Of a stretch of 64,000 nucleotides of DNA, positions 16,458-23,820 are shown piece after piece. The number at the start of each line of letters is the position of its first letter. The first letter of the stretch is position 1. The translations under genes were made by a program, and so were the position numbers. This stretch comes from Anderseniella sp. (GTDB lineage: Bacteria > Pseudomonadota > Alphaproteobacteria > Rhizobiales > Aestuariivirgaceae), in NCBI GenBank assembly GCA_030626025.1, contig DAOUPT010000003.1:62001-126000 (forward strand), read 5' to 3'. A model generated the notes under the pieces. It had not been told where the DNA came from, made no database searches, and saw only the letters and a list, made by a program, of their open reading frames with translations.

Positions 16458-17843
16458 ATGACCGCCAGTGATTGCCGCAATGTACCCGTTTCATACAACA
16501 ATTCCGCCGCTATCGCGTCACTGGAAAACGCCCACGAATACGCTCTGGTCTTTGAAGGTGATCCCGTTGCCCTTATTAACGATACTCTTAAAGAGCATCC
16601 CAATTTCATCATGGCTCACTGCTTCAAGGCCGCCATGCTGTCACAAGCCATGGAAACCCGGATATACGATGAATTCGCCGCCAGTGTATTGGCTGCCGAA
16701 GCTCTGTGGAACACTGCCAATCAACGCGAGCGCTTTCACATAAATGCTGTTCGAGCCTGGCGTGAAGGTAATTTTTTCGGCGCTGTCCAGCATTGGGAAA
16801 AGGCTCTCACCCAATACCCCTACGACCTGCTCGCCCTGCAAATGATCCACCTGACCGATGTACTGCTTGGCGATGTTGCCGGCCTGCGCGATTGTGTCGC
16901 CCGGGTCTTTGCCCTGTGGGATGAATCAATGCCCGGCTACGAATTCGTCCTCGGTTTCTTTTCCTTTGGCCTTGAAGAAAACCGCGATTTCATGCGCGCT
17001 GAGGAGCTTGGTCGTCAATCCCTCGCCATCCGCATTAAAAACCCCTATGCCGTACACGCCGTTGCCCATGTGATGGAGATGAAGGGCCGTCAGTCCGGTG
17101 GCATCAGCTTTATGGAGTATCACCGCAAAAACTGGGCTGAAACCAACTTTGCCAACCATTTGTGGTGGCATTTGTCACTGTTTCACCTCGACAATGGTAA
17201 TATTGACCGTGTGCTCGATATATACGATGCCCAACTCCGCTCCAGCGAACAAAGCAGCGATAAATATTCAGAACTTGATGCTGCTGCGCTATTATGGCGC
17301 CTGAAACTTCTCGATATTGATGACGGTGGCCGCTGGGCTGATCTGGCCGATAAATGGGAGGCCAGCGCCGCCGACACACTTTATGCTTTCAATGACGTTC
17401 ACGCCATGATGGCCTTTGTCGCCGACAACCGCCGCGATGCGGCTGAAACCCTGATTAACGCCAATGCCCGCTATGTCAAGCACGCCAGCGATGCCAACGT
17501 TGCCATGAGCCGTGACATGGGCCTGCCCTTTTGTCTGGCCCTGCAGGATTTCGCCAATGGCAAATACGCCGATTGCGTCAAACGCCTGATGCCCCTGCGC
17601 TATACCACCCACCGCCTCGGTGGCAGTTTTGCCCAGCGCGATATCATCGGCTGGACGCTTCTGGAAGCATCTTTAAGGGCCAGAAACTTCCACCTCGGCC
17701 TGTCCCTGGCCAACGAGCGCTGCTCGCTAAAACCAACCAGCGGTCAAAACTGGCACTACATCGCCCGCGCCCACAAAGGCCTGGCCGATTTCGACCGGGC
17801 CAGATATGCGCAAGCCCAGGCAAATGCTTTGCTGGTGGCGTAA
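16458..17843 (+). CDS. TTC38-like tetratricopeptide repeat protein
   Basis: A 461-residue soluble helical protein. The central NPYAVHAVAHVMEMKGR and NHLWWHLSLFHLDNGN segments are characteristic of the tetratricopeptide-repeat-38 family found in bacteria and animals, for which I know no established bacterial function. GAGGAG lies ahead of the ATG, and the gene starts 11 bases after the PhyH-like oxygenase. The last codons contain a 20-base sequence repeated at 18563-18582. The stop is 20 bases from the convergent cytochrome gene. Confidence 0.8.
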   Translation: MTASDCRNVPVSYNNSAAIASLENAHEYALVFEGDPVALINDTLKEHPNFIMAHCFKAAMLSQAMETRIYDEFAASVLAAEALWNTANQRERFHINAVRAWREGNFFGAVQHWEKALTQYPYDLLALQMIHLTDVLLGDVAGLRDCVARVFALWDESMPGYEFVLGFFSFGLEENRDFMRAEELGRQSLAIRIKNPYAVHAVAHVMEMKGRQSGGISFMEYHRKNWAETNFANHLWWHLSLFHLDNGNIDRVLDIYDAQLRSSEQSSDKYSELDAAALLWRLKLLDIDDGGRWADLADKWEASAADTLYAFNDVHAMMAFVADNRRDAAETLINANARYVKHASDANVAMSRDMGLPFCLALQDFANGKYADCVKRLMPLRYTTHRLGGSFAQRDIIGWTLLEASLRARNFHLGLSLANERCSLKPTSGQNWHYIARAHKGLADFDRARYAQAQANALLVA

Positions 17844-17863
17844 TCACTTTCTAAAAAAGACGA

Positions 17864-18442
17864 TCAACCACCAAGGCCATTTCTCAGATAGTGAATAATC
17901 GACCAGCGCTGTTTCTCGCTCAAAGCGTCCTTAAACGCCGGCATATCGGTTTGAAGAGGCTCACCACCTTCACTTATTGCCCAAAACAGGAACGGGTCAG
18001 TGGCAATCCACTTGTCCATGATAAAAGCAATATTGGCTGGCGGTGGTGATAATTCACGTCCGGCCTCGCCATCACCAACACCTTTTGCGCCATGACAGCT
18101 GGCGCAATTATCAGCATAAAGTTGCTTGCCTAGCTTTATCGTTGCAGCATCAGCCACCAGCGGGTTTTTCTTGTCCATATAAGCCTCCGGGATACCCTGA
18201 TGGCGAACGACACGGTGCCGAACCCGGTTACCCTGATGGCCTCCCCCGCCCTGGCCCATACCCATGCCTCGCCCCATACCCCGGCGCATACCGTATCCTT
18301 GGCCCTGGCCTTGCGCCATTTGCATGGTTCCATTGCCGCCTCGCTCATAGGAGCTGTTTTGTGCGTGTGAAATGCCAGTTCCGGCAAACAGGGCAACCCC
18401 GGTTGCGATAACGGCAGGCAGTACAAATTTAGTGGTTTTCAT
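17864..18442 (-). CDS. small secreted c-type cytochrome with Gly/Met/Gln-rich linker
   Basis: A 192-residue protein: signal peptide (MKTTKFVLPAVIATGVALFA...SHAQ), a low-complexity stretch rich in Gly, Met, Gln and Arg at about residues 35-75, then one haem domain with CASCH near residue 117 and a likely axial Met in TDMPAFKDALS. It would carry electrons in the periplasm. I chose the ATG at 18442 because GGAGAA lies upstream and the signal peptide starts there; the frame extends to 18544. Its redox partner is not evident. The Met- and Gly-rich linker might bind metal, which is speculative. Confidence 0.85.
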   Translation of the reverse strand: MKTTKFVLPAVIATGVALFAGTGISHAQNSSYERGGNGTMQMAQGQGQGYGMRRGMGRGMGMGQGGGGHQGNRVRHRVVRHQGIPEAYMDKKNPLVADAATIKLGKQLYADNCASCHGAKGVGDGEAGRELSPPPANIAFIMDKWIATDPFLFWAISEGGEPLQTDMPAFKDALSEKQRWSIIHYLRNGLGG

Positions 18443-18562
18443 AAGATTTCTCCGTGAATATCTCGAGTACATTTCTCGAATAGATACCCATAAAACGCAC
18501 CAGCCCCGCCAAACCGTCGCTAACTTTACGCGGCGTTTTGACACAACGATTTTACGCTGCCA

Positions 18563-18582
18563 GCAAATGCTTTGCTGGTGGC
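18563..18582. repeat. second copy of a 20-base direct repeat
   Basis: GCAAATGCTTTGCTGGTGGC occurs here and at 17820-17839, the end of the TTC38-like gene. In this copy the preceding CCA makes a palindrome, CCAGCAAA/TTTGCTGG, around TGC at 18560-18578. It lies directly beside the arginine kinase stop, in the gap before the cytochrome gene. Confidence 0.6.
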
Positions 18583-19677
18583 TTAACCTTCAACCTCCAG
18601 CGCCCACAACGCCGCCGCGCCATCGTACAGCCGTTGCATGATCTGCATCTCGGTCACCCCGAGCCGCGCGCTGGGTGATACATCAACCAGACCATCACTG
18701 CCGGCATCAGAATGCTCCCCACCTGCCCCGCGCACCGCAAGACCAAGCTTTTTGGCTGCATCTGTCACCCGCGACAAGTCAGTTCCACCCTTGGTCAGGT
18801 TCGGCAACTTCATGTGCAGACTGGCCCGCATACCAGCACCCAGATTTGTCGGACAGGAAGTAACATTGCCGTAGACTAGTGAGGTGGCAAAGGGCGGTAG
18901 AAGTTGACTCAAAACCTCAAGTCCCTTGTGTAACCGGTTGAAAAGCGCCCCCAAATTACCACCATTCATCATCGCCATAATACGCAAATGATCTTCCTCA
19001 CCAACCCAGACCAGAAAATCCTCGTCAGCCGACACATACATGCCGCGCCCATAGGGCCAGTCACCACTTATGCCAGCGACATTGAGATAACGATCAGCAC
19101 TCATGTCCTTGAACATCTGGTGGCTGGCCACACGACGCTCATACTCGGCACTATCAATTTCGTGCGGCGAACCCGGCGTGATCGACAAATACTGCCCGCC
19201 ATAAGCATCATCCTCTATTAGCTTGGCAAAAGCGGCCGCGGCCACGTCTTCAAAGGCAACCCGCTGCTCCTTGCTCATCGCCCCCGGCAACGGAAACGTC
19301 GAAGCATTGCGCGCCACCCGCACCCGCATCGAAACATCTTTCAACCGAGCGTCAATCGCCGCCAGATCACAAGATGCCCCTTCAACATTCCAGTCATGCT
19401 GCTGGGCAATTTTTACCCGTGCCGGAATACCGTGAAAATCTCTGATCATCGGTTCAAGCTGAGTGGAAAAATCATCATAGTCGCCCGGATTCATAGCATA
19501 TGCCCCCATGGCGCTGTCCGGATTTTCAATACCTGTAGCACAAATCCTTAACAACCGCTGTTGATCAGCCTCATCAAGCCCTCGAAAATAATCACCATCA
19601 AAATGCCGGGCCATCAAATTACCCGGATGCGCTTTCCTGATCCCGGCAATTTTCTCAATAATCTGCTCGACGCCCAT
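18583..19677 (-). CDS. arginine kinase / ATP:guanidino phosphotransferase (bacterial phosphagen kinase)
   Basis: A 364-residue complete phosphagen kinase, which reversibly transfers phosphate from ATP to a guanidino compound, usually arginine, to buffer ATP. All key residues of arginine kinase are present by alignment of motifs: R118 and R120 (SMRVRVARN), E228 and R232 (WVGEEDHLRIM), C275 and R284 (TSCPTNLGAGMRASLH), R316 and E321 (VRGAGGEH), and the C-terminal ARLGVTEMQIMQRLYDG. The GEH glutamate and the active-site cysteine favour arginine over creatine. This is not an McsB-type protein kinase, since the N-terminal phosphagen-kinase domain is present. Such genes are rare in bacteria and probably arrived by transfer. 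Confidence 0.92.
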   Translation of the reverse strand: MGVEQIIEKIAGIRKAHPGNLMARHFDGDYFRGLDEADQQRLLRICATGIENPDSAMGAYAMNPGDYDDFSTQLEPMIRDFHGIPARVKIAQQHDWNVEGASCDLAAIDARLKDVSMRVRVARNASTFPLPGAMSKEQRVAFEDVAAAAFAKLIEDDAYGGQYLSITPGSPHEIDSAEYERRVASHQMFKDMSADRYLNVAGISGDWPYGRGMYVSADEDFLVWVGEEDHLRIMAMMNGGNLGALFNRLHKGLEVLSQLLPPFATSLVYGNVTSCPTNLGAGMRASLHMKLPNLTKGGTDLSRVTDAAKKLGLAVRGAGGEHSDAGSDGLVDVSPSARLGVTEMQIMQRLYDGAAALWALEVEG

Positions 19678-19704
19678 TAACGTATTCTCCCTGTTCTTAT
19701 TCAG

Positions 19705-20223
19705 TTACAAAGCCAACCGCTCTTGTAATCTTGAAATTATAGCATGCTGGCTGACAGTTGCTTCACCATCCACCCCGGCAAGCCGTTGCACCATTGCCAA
19801 AAAAGTCCGTCGTTCCGTTTCACTCAAACCGTTCAGCCACATTTTGGCAAATCTGCGGCTGACGTTATCAGGATCGGCAGTTTGTTGCACCACCCATTTG
19901 GTAAATGTCACCATTTCTTCTGGATCCTGAACATCGATTGAATTCCGCAACTCCCGCCGCAGTATATCCTCGGTTTCTCGTGACAACGGTCCTTTTTCTT
20001 CCATCACAGCCACCGCCATCACACTTGCAGCCGTCTGAGGGTCGTCAATGGCTGTAAGTGGTGATCCCTCAACCTTGTTACGGAACTTTCGCCGATTATA
20101 AGCCCCCCGCATTTTCCCGGCAGTATCAACCATTTCATTGGCAGCCTGGCCTAGGTATTTCAATCGATAATACCAAAATACCAGTGCCCCGAGCACACCT
20201 AAAACTCCGATAATAATATGCAT
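19705..20223 (-). CDS. membrane-anchored protein with TerB-like helical domain
   Basis: With the ATG at 20223 the protein has 172 residues: one N-terminal membrane helix (IIIGVLGVLGALVFWYYRL), a basic linker (MRGAYNRRKFRNK), then an all-helical acidic domain (about residues 55-170) that resembles tellurite-resistance TerB-like domains. The frame extends to 20319, but the membrane helix is best placed at the N-terminus. It starts 27 bases upstream of arginine kinase on the same strand and may share its transcript. The TerB resemblance is by general pattern only; no function is assigned. Confidence 0.55.
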   Translation of the reverse strand: MHIIIGVLGVLGALVFWYYRLKYLGQAANEMVDTAGKMRGAYNRRKFRNKVEGSPLTAIDDPQTAASVMAVAVMEEKGPLSRETEDILRRELRNSIDVQDPEEMVTFTKWVVQQTADPDNVSRRFAKMWLNGLSETERRTFLAMVQRLAGVDGEATVSQHAIISRLQERLAL

Positions 20224-20338
20224 TTGCCAGCTCTGCCCTCGAAGAACGATAATTATATCGCAGTGTACCAGTCTGACAAAAGCGATCAAGCTTTGAAAAT
20301 CCAAAACAAAAAATTTCACTCAAACTCTATACATTAGA

Positions 20339-20356
20339 ATATCAGAATATTGATAT
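20339..20356. promoter_or_regulatory. AT-rich inverted repeat upstream of the sulfur-globule-like gene
   Basis: ATATCA, six bases, TGATAT: a symmetric site about 125 bases before the ATG of the gene at 20482 and about 116 bases before the divergent gene at 20223. It could be an operator for either. An ArsR-type sulfur regulator is possible but unproven. Confidence 0.3.
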
Positions 20357-20481
20357 ATGTTAGATGCTGTGCTACACAATTGTCCTAAGATGCGGCAATG
20401 AAGGGTTGACTTTCAGCTCTTGGGGGCAAGTTTTGGAGCTTTTAGCTTCAATGAATTTTAGTCTGCAAGGAGAAACACGCA

Positions 20482-20976
20482 ATGAATAAATTTTTCAAAA
20501 CCATCGCTCTGGCCGGCATGCTTGGTCTCAGCGCAACAGTTCTAACAGCCACCAGCGCTCAAGCCCAATGGGGTGGTGGCCCCTGGAATAACGGCGGCTA
20601 TAACAATGGCCCATGGAATAACGGCTGGGGCAACAACAACGGCTGGGGCAACAACAATTGGGGTAACAACTGGATGCCCTGGAACTGGGGTAACAACAAC
20701 AACGGCTGGGGCAACAACAACGGTTGGGGTAACAACAACAACGGTCGGGGCAATATGTTCGGCAACGGTCGTGGCGGAATGAATTTCTCATTTTCCGGAA
20801 ATGCCCGCGGCAACGGCAATGGCTATGGCAATAACCGTTGGAACAACCGCTGGAATAATCGTTGGAACAATGGCTATTACGGCAGACCTTATGGTTACGG
20901 ATATGCGCCTTACGGTTATGCTCCACCACGCGCACCGGTAGCACCTGCTGCACCAGCTGCGCCAGCAACCAAATAA
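20482..20976 (+). CDS. secreted Asn/Gly/Trp-rich protein resembling sulfur globule proteins
   Basis: A 164-residue protein with a signal peptide (MNKFFKTIALAGMLGLSATV...SAQA), then low-complexity repeats of WGNNNGWGNNN type, a short NMFGNGRGGMNFSFSGNARG segment, a YGRPYGYGYAPYGYAPP segment and an APVAPAAPAAPA tail. This order resembles proteins of the sulfur globule family, which coat periplasmic sulfur deposits in sulfide oxidisers. A sulfide:quinone oxidoreductase gene elsewhere in the window makes the idea reasonable. Low-complexity sequence makes homology uncertain; a generic Gly-rich envelope protein is the alternative. It is not a DNA artefact: codon-level repeats differ and GGAGAA precedes the ATG. 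Confidence 0.6.
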   Translation: MNKFFKTIALAGMLGLSATVLTATSAQAQWGGGPWNNGGYNNGPWNNGWGNNNGWGNNNWGNNWMPWNWGNNNNGWGNNNGWGNNNNGRGNMFGNGRGGMNFSFSGNARGNGNGYGNNRWNNRWNNRWNNGYYGRPYGYGYAPYGYAPPRAPVAPAAPAAPATK

Positions 20977-21102
20977 ACCACCGACTAAACACGAGTCTTG
21001 ACGCGCCATCGCACAAATCATATTGAAATAATATGACAGCGATGGCGTCGCTGTTTTCTTCTTTATTTTTATCCTGCACGCCGGGAATTTAGGAGAAACC
21101 AC

Positions 21103-22305
21103 ATGCGTCCCCAACATTTCATCTATCACAACGGCGAAAAAGCCCCCCTGCCCTTTAGCGATGCCGAATATGACGCGCGCCTGAGCGGACTGCGTGCAAT
21201 CATGGCCGAAAAATCCCTTGATGCAGTACTGCTCACCTCGATGCACAACATCGCCTATTATTCGGGCTTTCTGTATTGCAGCTTCGGTCGCCCCTATGCC
21301 TGCGTGGTTACCGCCGATAACTGCACTACTATTTCCGCCAATATCGATGCCGGGCAACCCTGGCGGCGCTGTTATGGCGAAAATCTGGTTTTTACCGATT
21401 GGCAGCGTGATAATTACTGGCAAGCTGCTGCCCACATCATCGGCGACAAAGCCAATATCGGTTTTGAAGCCGATCACCTGACCATCACCCGGTACAAAGA
21501 GCTGTCAGCAACCTTCCCTGCCGCCAAACTCACCGACATCGCCCCTGCTGTGATGGCCAAACGGATGGTTAAATCACCGGCAGAAATCGAACTCATCACC
21601 CACGGTGCCCGTATCGCCGATATCGGCGGTGCCGCCATCCGCGATGCCATCAAACAGGACACCCGCGAGATTGATGTCGCCATTGCCGGACGCGATGCCA
21701 TGGAACTGGCCATTGCCGAAACCTTCCCCGATGCCGAATACCGCGACACCTGGGTGTGGTTCCAGTCCGGTCTCAACACCGATGGTGCCCACAACCCGGT
21801 CACCGCCCGCAAATTGCAGATCGGTGATATTCTGTCGCTGAACACCTTCCCGATGATCAACGGCTATTACACCGCCCTTGAACGCACCCTGTTTCTGGGC
21901 GAACCGGATGCCGCCTCCCTGAAAACCTGGCAGGCCAATGTTGATGCCCATGAAATCGGCCTCAACGCCATCAAGCCCGGTGCCACCTGCTCAGGCATTT
22001 GCGCCGAGGTTAACGCCTTTTTTGAAGAAAAAGACCTGTTGCAATACCGATCCTTCGGCTACGGCCATTCTTTCGGCATCCTTTCCCACTATTATGGCCG
22101 TGAAGCCGGTTTGGAACTGCGCGAAGACATCGACACAGTTCTCGAACCGGGAATGGTTGTTTCCATGGAACCCATGCTGACCATCCCCAATGGCCAGCCC
22201 GGTGCCGGTGGTTATCGCGAACATGACATATTGATTATTGAAGAAAATGGTGCCAGAAACATCACCAAATTCCCTTACGGCCCTGACCATAATATTATTG
22301 TTTGA
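21103..22305 (+). CDS. creatinase (creatine amidinohydrolase)
   Basis: Creatinase hydrolyses creatine to sarcosine and urea. The 400-residue protein has the two-domain M24 pita-bread fold without a metal site, and it matches Pseudomonas creatinase over its whole length: HNIAYYSGFLYCSFGRPYA, FQSGLNTDGAHNPVT (catalytic histidine), YYTALERTLFL and the C-terminal LEPGMVVSMEPM with substrate-binding glutamates, and GGYREHDILI. The metal ligands of aminopeptidase P relatives are absent, as expected for creatinase. GGAGAA precedes the ATG. No sarcosine oxidase or urease is in view. It lies about 1.4 kb from the arginine kinase gene. Confidence 0.93.
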   Translation: MRPQHFIYHNGEKAPLPFSDAEYDARLSGLRAIMAEKSLDAVLLTSMHNIAYYSGFLYCSFGRPYACVVTADNCTTISANIDAGQPWRRCYGENLVFTDWQRDNYWQAAAHIIGDKANIGFEADHLTITRYKELSATFPAAKLTDIAPAVMAKRMVKSPAEIELITHGARIADIGGAAIRDAIKQDTREIDVAIAGRDAMELAIAETFPDAEYRDTWVWFQSGLNTDGAHNPVTARKLQIGDILSLNTFPMINGYYTALERTLFLGEPDAASLKTWQANVDAHEIGLNAIKPGATCSGICAEVNAFFEEKDLLQYRSFGYGHSFGILSHYYGREAGLELREDIDTVLEPGMVVSMEPMLTIPNGQPGAGGYREHDILIIEENGARNITKFPYGPDHNIIV

Positions 22306-22311
22306 GTTTTC

Positions 22312-23511
22312 ATGAAGTTTTGCACTCTCTCTGATCGTCATTCCCGCGCAGGCGGGAATCCAGGGCCACTACGCCGGCGCTCTGCTGTTTTGCTCTGGAT
22401 TCCCGCCTGCGCGGGAATGACAGCGTTGGTTGCGCTAGCCTCACCAGCACATGCCGCCCCCAGCACCAATGCCAAAATCGGCCAGATGATCATGGTTGGC
22501 TTCACCGGCACCACACCACGCTACAAGGGCGTTCAGGGGGTCATGCAACAACTCAAAGAAGGCTCCATCGGCGGCGTCATGCTGATGAAGCATAACATCG
22601 TTTCCCGTCAGCAACTGCGCCAGCTTACCAGCGCCCTTAAACAGGCGGCAAAATCTGGTGGTCAAATGGCCCCTTTCATCGCCGTAGATCAAGAAGGCGG
22701 CACCGTCCAGCGCCTGAAATTCACCCGCTATCCTTCGGCAAGACGTATCGCCAACAAGTCACTATCACAGGCGGCACGGGTTTATGACAAACTGGCCTGC
22801 GAACTGCGCGCCACCGGTATTAATGTCAATTTCGGCCCGGTGGCTGATCTTGATTTGCGCGGCCGAGCCAACCCGATTATTGGCCGCATGGCCCGCAGCT
22901 ATGGCAAAGCCCCCCAAACCGTCATCAAATACGCCCGGCAATTTGTTGCGGCCCACAAGCGCCACGGCATCATGACCGCCGCCAAACATTTTCCTGGCCA
23001 CGGCTCAAGCCTCAAAGACAGCCACAAGGGCTTCACCGCCATCCCCAAATGGAATCGCCTCGGCGATGAATTAGCCCCCTTTACCGCACTTGCCGCAGGT
23101 AGGGCCGACCAGCGCGTCGACATGATGATGATTGGCCACCTCTACAACAAAGCCTGGGACGCTCCGGCCAGCCTGTCCTACACCGCTGTCTCGGATATTC
23201 TGCGCAATAAGGTCGGCTTCACCGGCATCGCCATTACTGATGATATGGAAATGGGTGCCATCCGCAAAAATTACAAACCCGACACCGCCATCATCAGAGC
23301 GGTCAAAGCTGGCAACGATGTATTGCTCTATGCCAACACCATCACCCATTCACGCTATCTGGGCCGAAAAATCCGTGATACCATCATCGGCGCAATGTGC
23401 AGTGCCAACAAAACAACCAACTGCATCACCACGCAAACCATCACTGCCTCATACAACCGAATAGCCACTCTGAAACGCCGCCCTGTCAAAGCCTCGGCCA
23501 ATTGCCGCTAA
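22312..23511 (+). CDS. GH3 family beta-N-acetylhexosaminidase-like protein (NagZ-like), secreted
   Basis: A 399-residue glycoside hydrolase family 3 protein. NagZ-type motifs are intact: AVDQEGGTVQRL, KHFPGHGSSLKDSH (histidine/aspartate loop acting as acid-base) and ITDDMEMGAI (aspartate nucleophile). NagZ removes GlcNAc from muropeptides, normally in the cytosol; here the N-terminus is a signal peptide (RRRSAVLLWIPACAG followed by a hydrophobic run and SPAHA), so the enzyme should act outside the cytoplasm. The first 37 codons contain a complete REP-type palindrome (22337-22421), whose right arm encodes WIPACAGMT inside the signal peptide. The ATG at 22312 has only a weak ribosome site. Confidence 0.8.
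   Translation: MKFCTLSDRHSRAGGNPGPLRRRSAVLLWIPACAGMTALVALASPAHAAPSTNAKIGQMIMVGFTGTTPRYKGVQGVMQQLKEGSIGGVMLMKHNIVSRQQLRQLTSALKQAAKSGGQMAPFIAVDQEGGTVQRLKFTRYPSARRIANKSLSQAARVYDKLACELRATGINVNFGPVADLDLRGRANPIIGRMARSYGKAPQTVIKYARQFVAAHKRHGIMTAAKHFPGHGSSLKDSHKGFTAIPKWNRLGDELAPFTALAAGRADQRVDMMMIGHLYNKAWDAPASLSYTAVSDILRNKVGFTGIAITDDMEMGAIRKNYKPDTAIIRAVKAGNDVLLYANTITHSRYLGRKIRDTIIGAMCSANKTTNCITTQTITASYNRIATLKRRPVKASANCR
22337..22421. repeat. REP-type inverted repeat inside the GH3 gene
   Basis: Two perfectly complementary 27-base arms, 22337-22363 and 22395-22421, separated by 31 bases. The left arm starts GTCATTCCCGCGCAGG and the right arm ends GCGCGGGAATGAC. The element lies within the 5' coding part of the GH3 gene and is translated as HSRAGGNP and WIPACAGMT. 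Related pieces are at 3523-3550 and 13546-13565. Confidence 0.85.
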
Positions 23512-23527
23512 TAAAAAGACCCACCCC

Positions 23528-23734
23528 ATGTCCGAAACCCGCATCACCGAACTCGAAGTCCAACTCGCCCACCAAACTGCCACCGTTGACGAGCTAAACG
23601 ACATGGTCGCCAAACAATGGCAGGAAATCGACTGGCTGAAAAAACAACTGACCCGCCTGACCGGGCGTCTGGAATCCGTAGAACAATCCCTCCCCAAAGG
23701 TGCCACAGACGACCAACCCCCACCGCATTATTGA
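23528..23734 (+). CDS. SlyX family protein
   Basis: A 68-residue coiled-coil protein: TRITELEVQLAHQTATVDEL, then NDMVAKQWQEIDWLKKQ, ending in the family's PPPHY tail. SlyX proteins are widespread in proteobacteria and their function is not established. It starts 16 bases after the GH3 stop and converges on folD. Confidence 0.85.
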   Translation: MSETRITELEVQLAHQTATVDELNDMVAKQWQEIDWLKKQLTRLTGRLESVEQSLPKGATDDQPPPHY

Positions 23735-23820
23735 TTTTGCCGGTTACGTCCAACTTTTGCTGCCAACCAGCAGATCAACAGACCAACTAAAAGCAGCGCG
23801 ACACCTGCGAACAAGATCAA
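23728..23820 (-). CDS. possible 30-residue membrane peptide coupled to folD
   Basis: Beginning with a TTG that overlaps the folD stop (TTGA at 23817-23820), the frame encodes a single hydrophobic helix, ILFAGVALLLVGLLICWLAA, followed by a basic tail KVGRNRQNQ. The helix-plus-positive-tail form and the stop-start overlap suggest a real small membrane protein. Against it: it is short, has a weak ribosome site, and overlaps the slyX end by a few bases. No homology was recognised. Confidence 0.3.
   Translation of the reverse strand: MILFAGVALLLVGLLICWLAAKVGRNRQNQ

Noticed and set aside
18718-18735. Suspected loss of a catalytic arginine in arginine kinase (VRGAGGEH instead of RGTRGEH)
   Set aside because: The nucleotide-binding arginine is the one before the first glycine and is present; the changed arginine is also absent in creatine kinases.
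20528-21079. Long cysteine- and serine-rich reading frame on the minus strand opposite the Asn/Gly-rich gene
   Set aside because: It is a shadow of the low-complexity repeats on the plus strand, with no signal peptide or ribosome site; the plus-strand gene has both.
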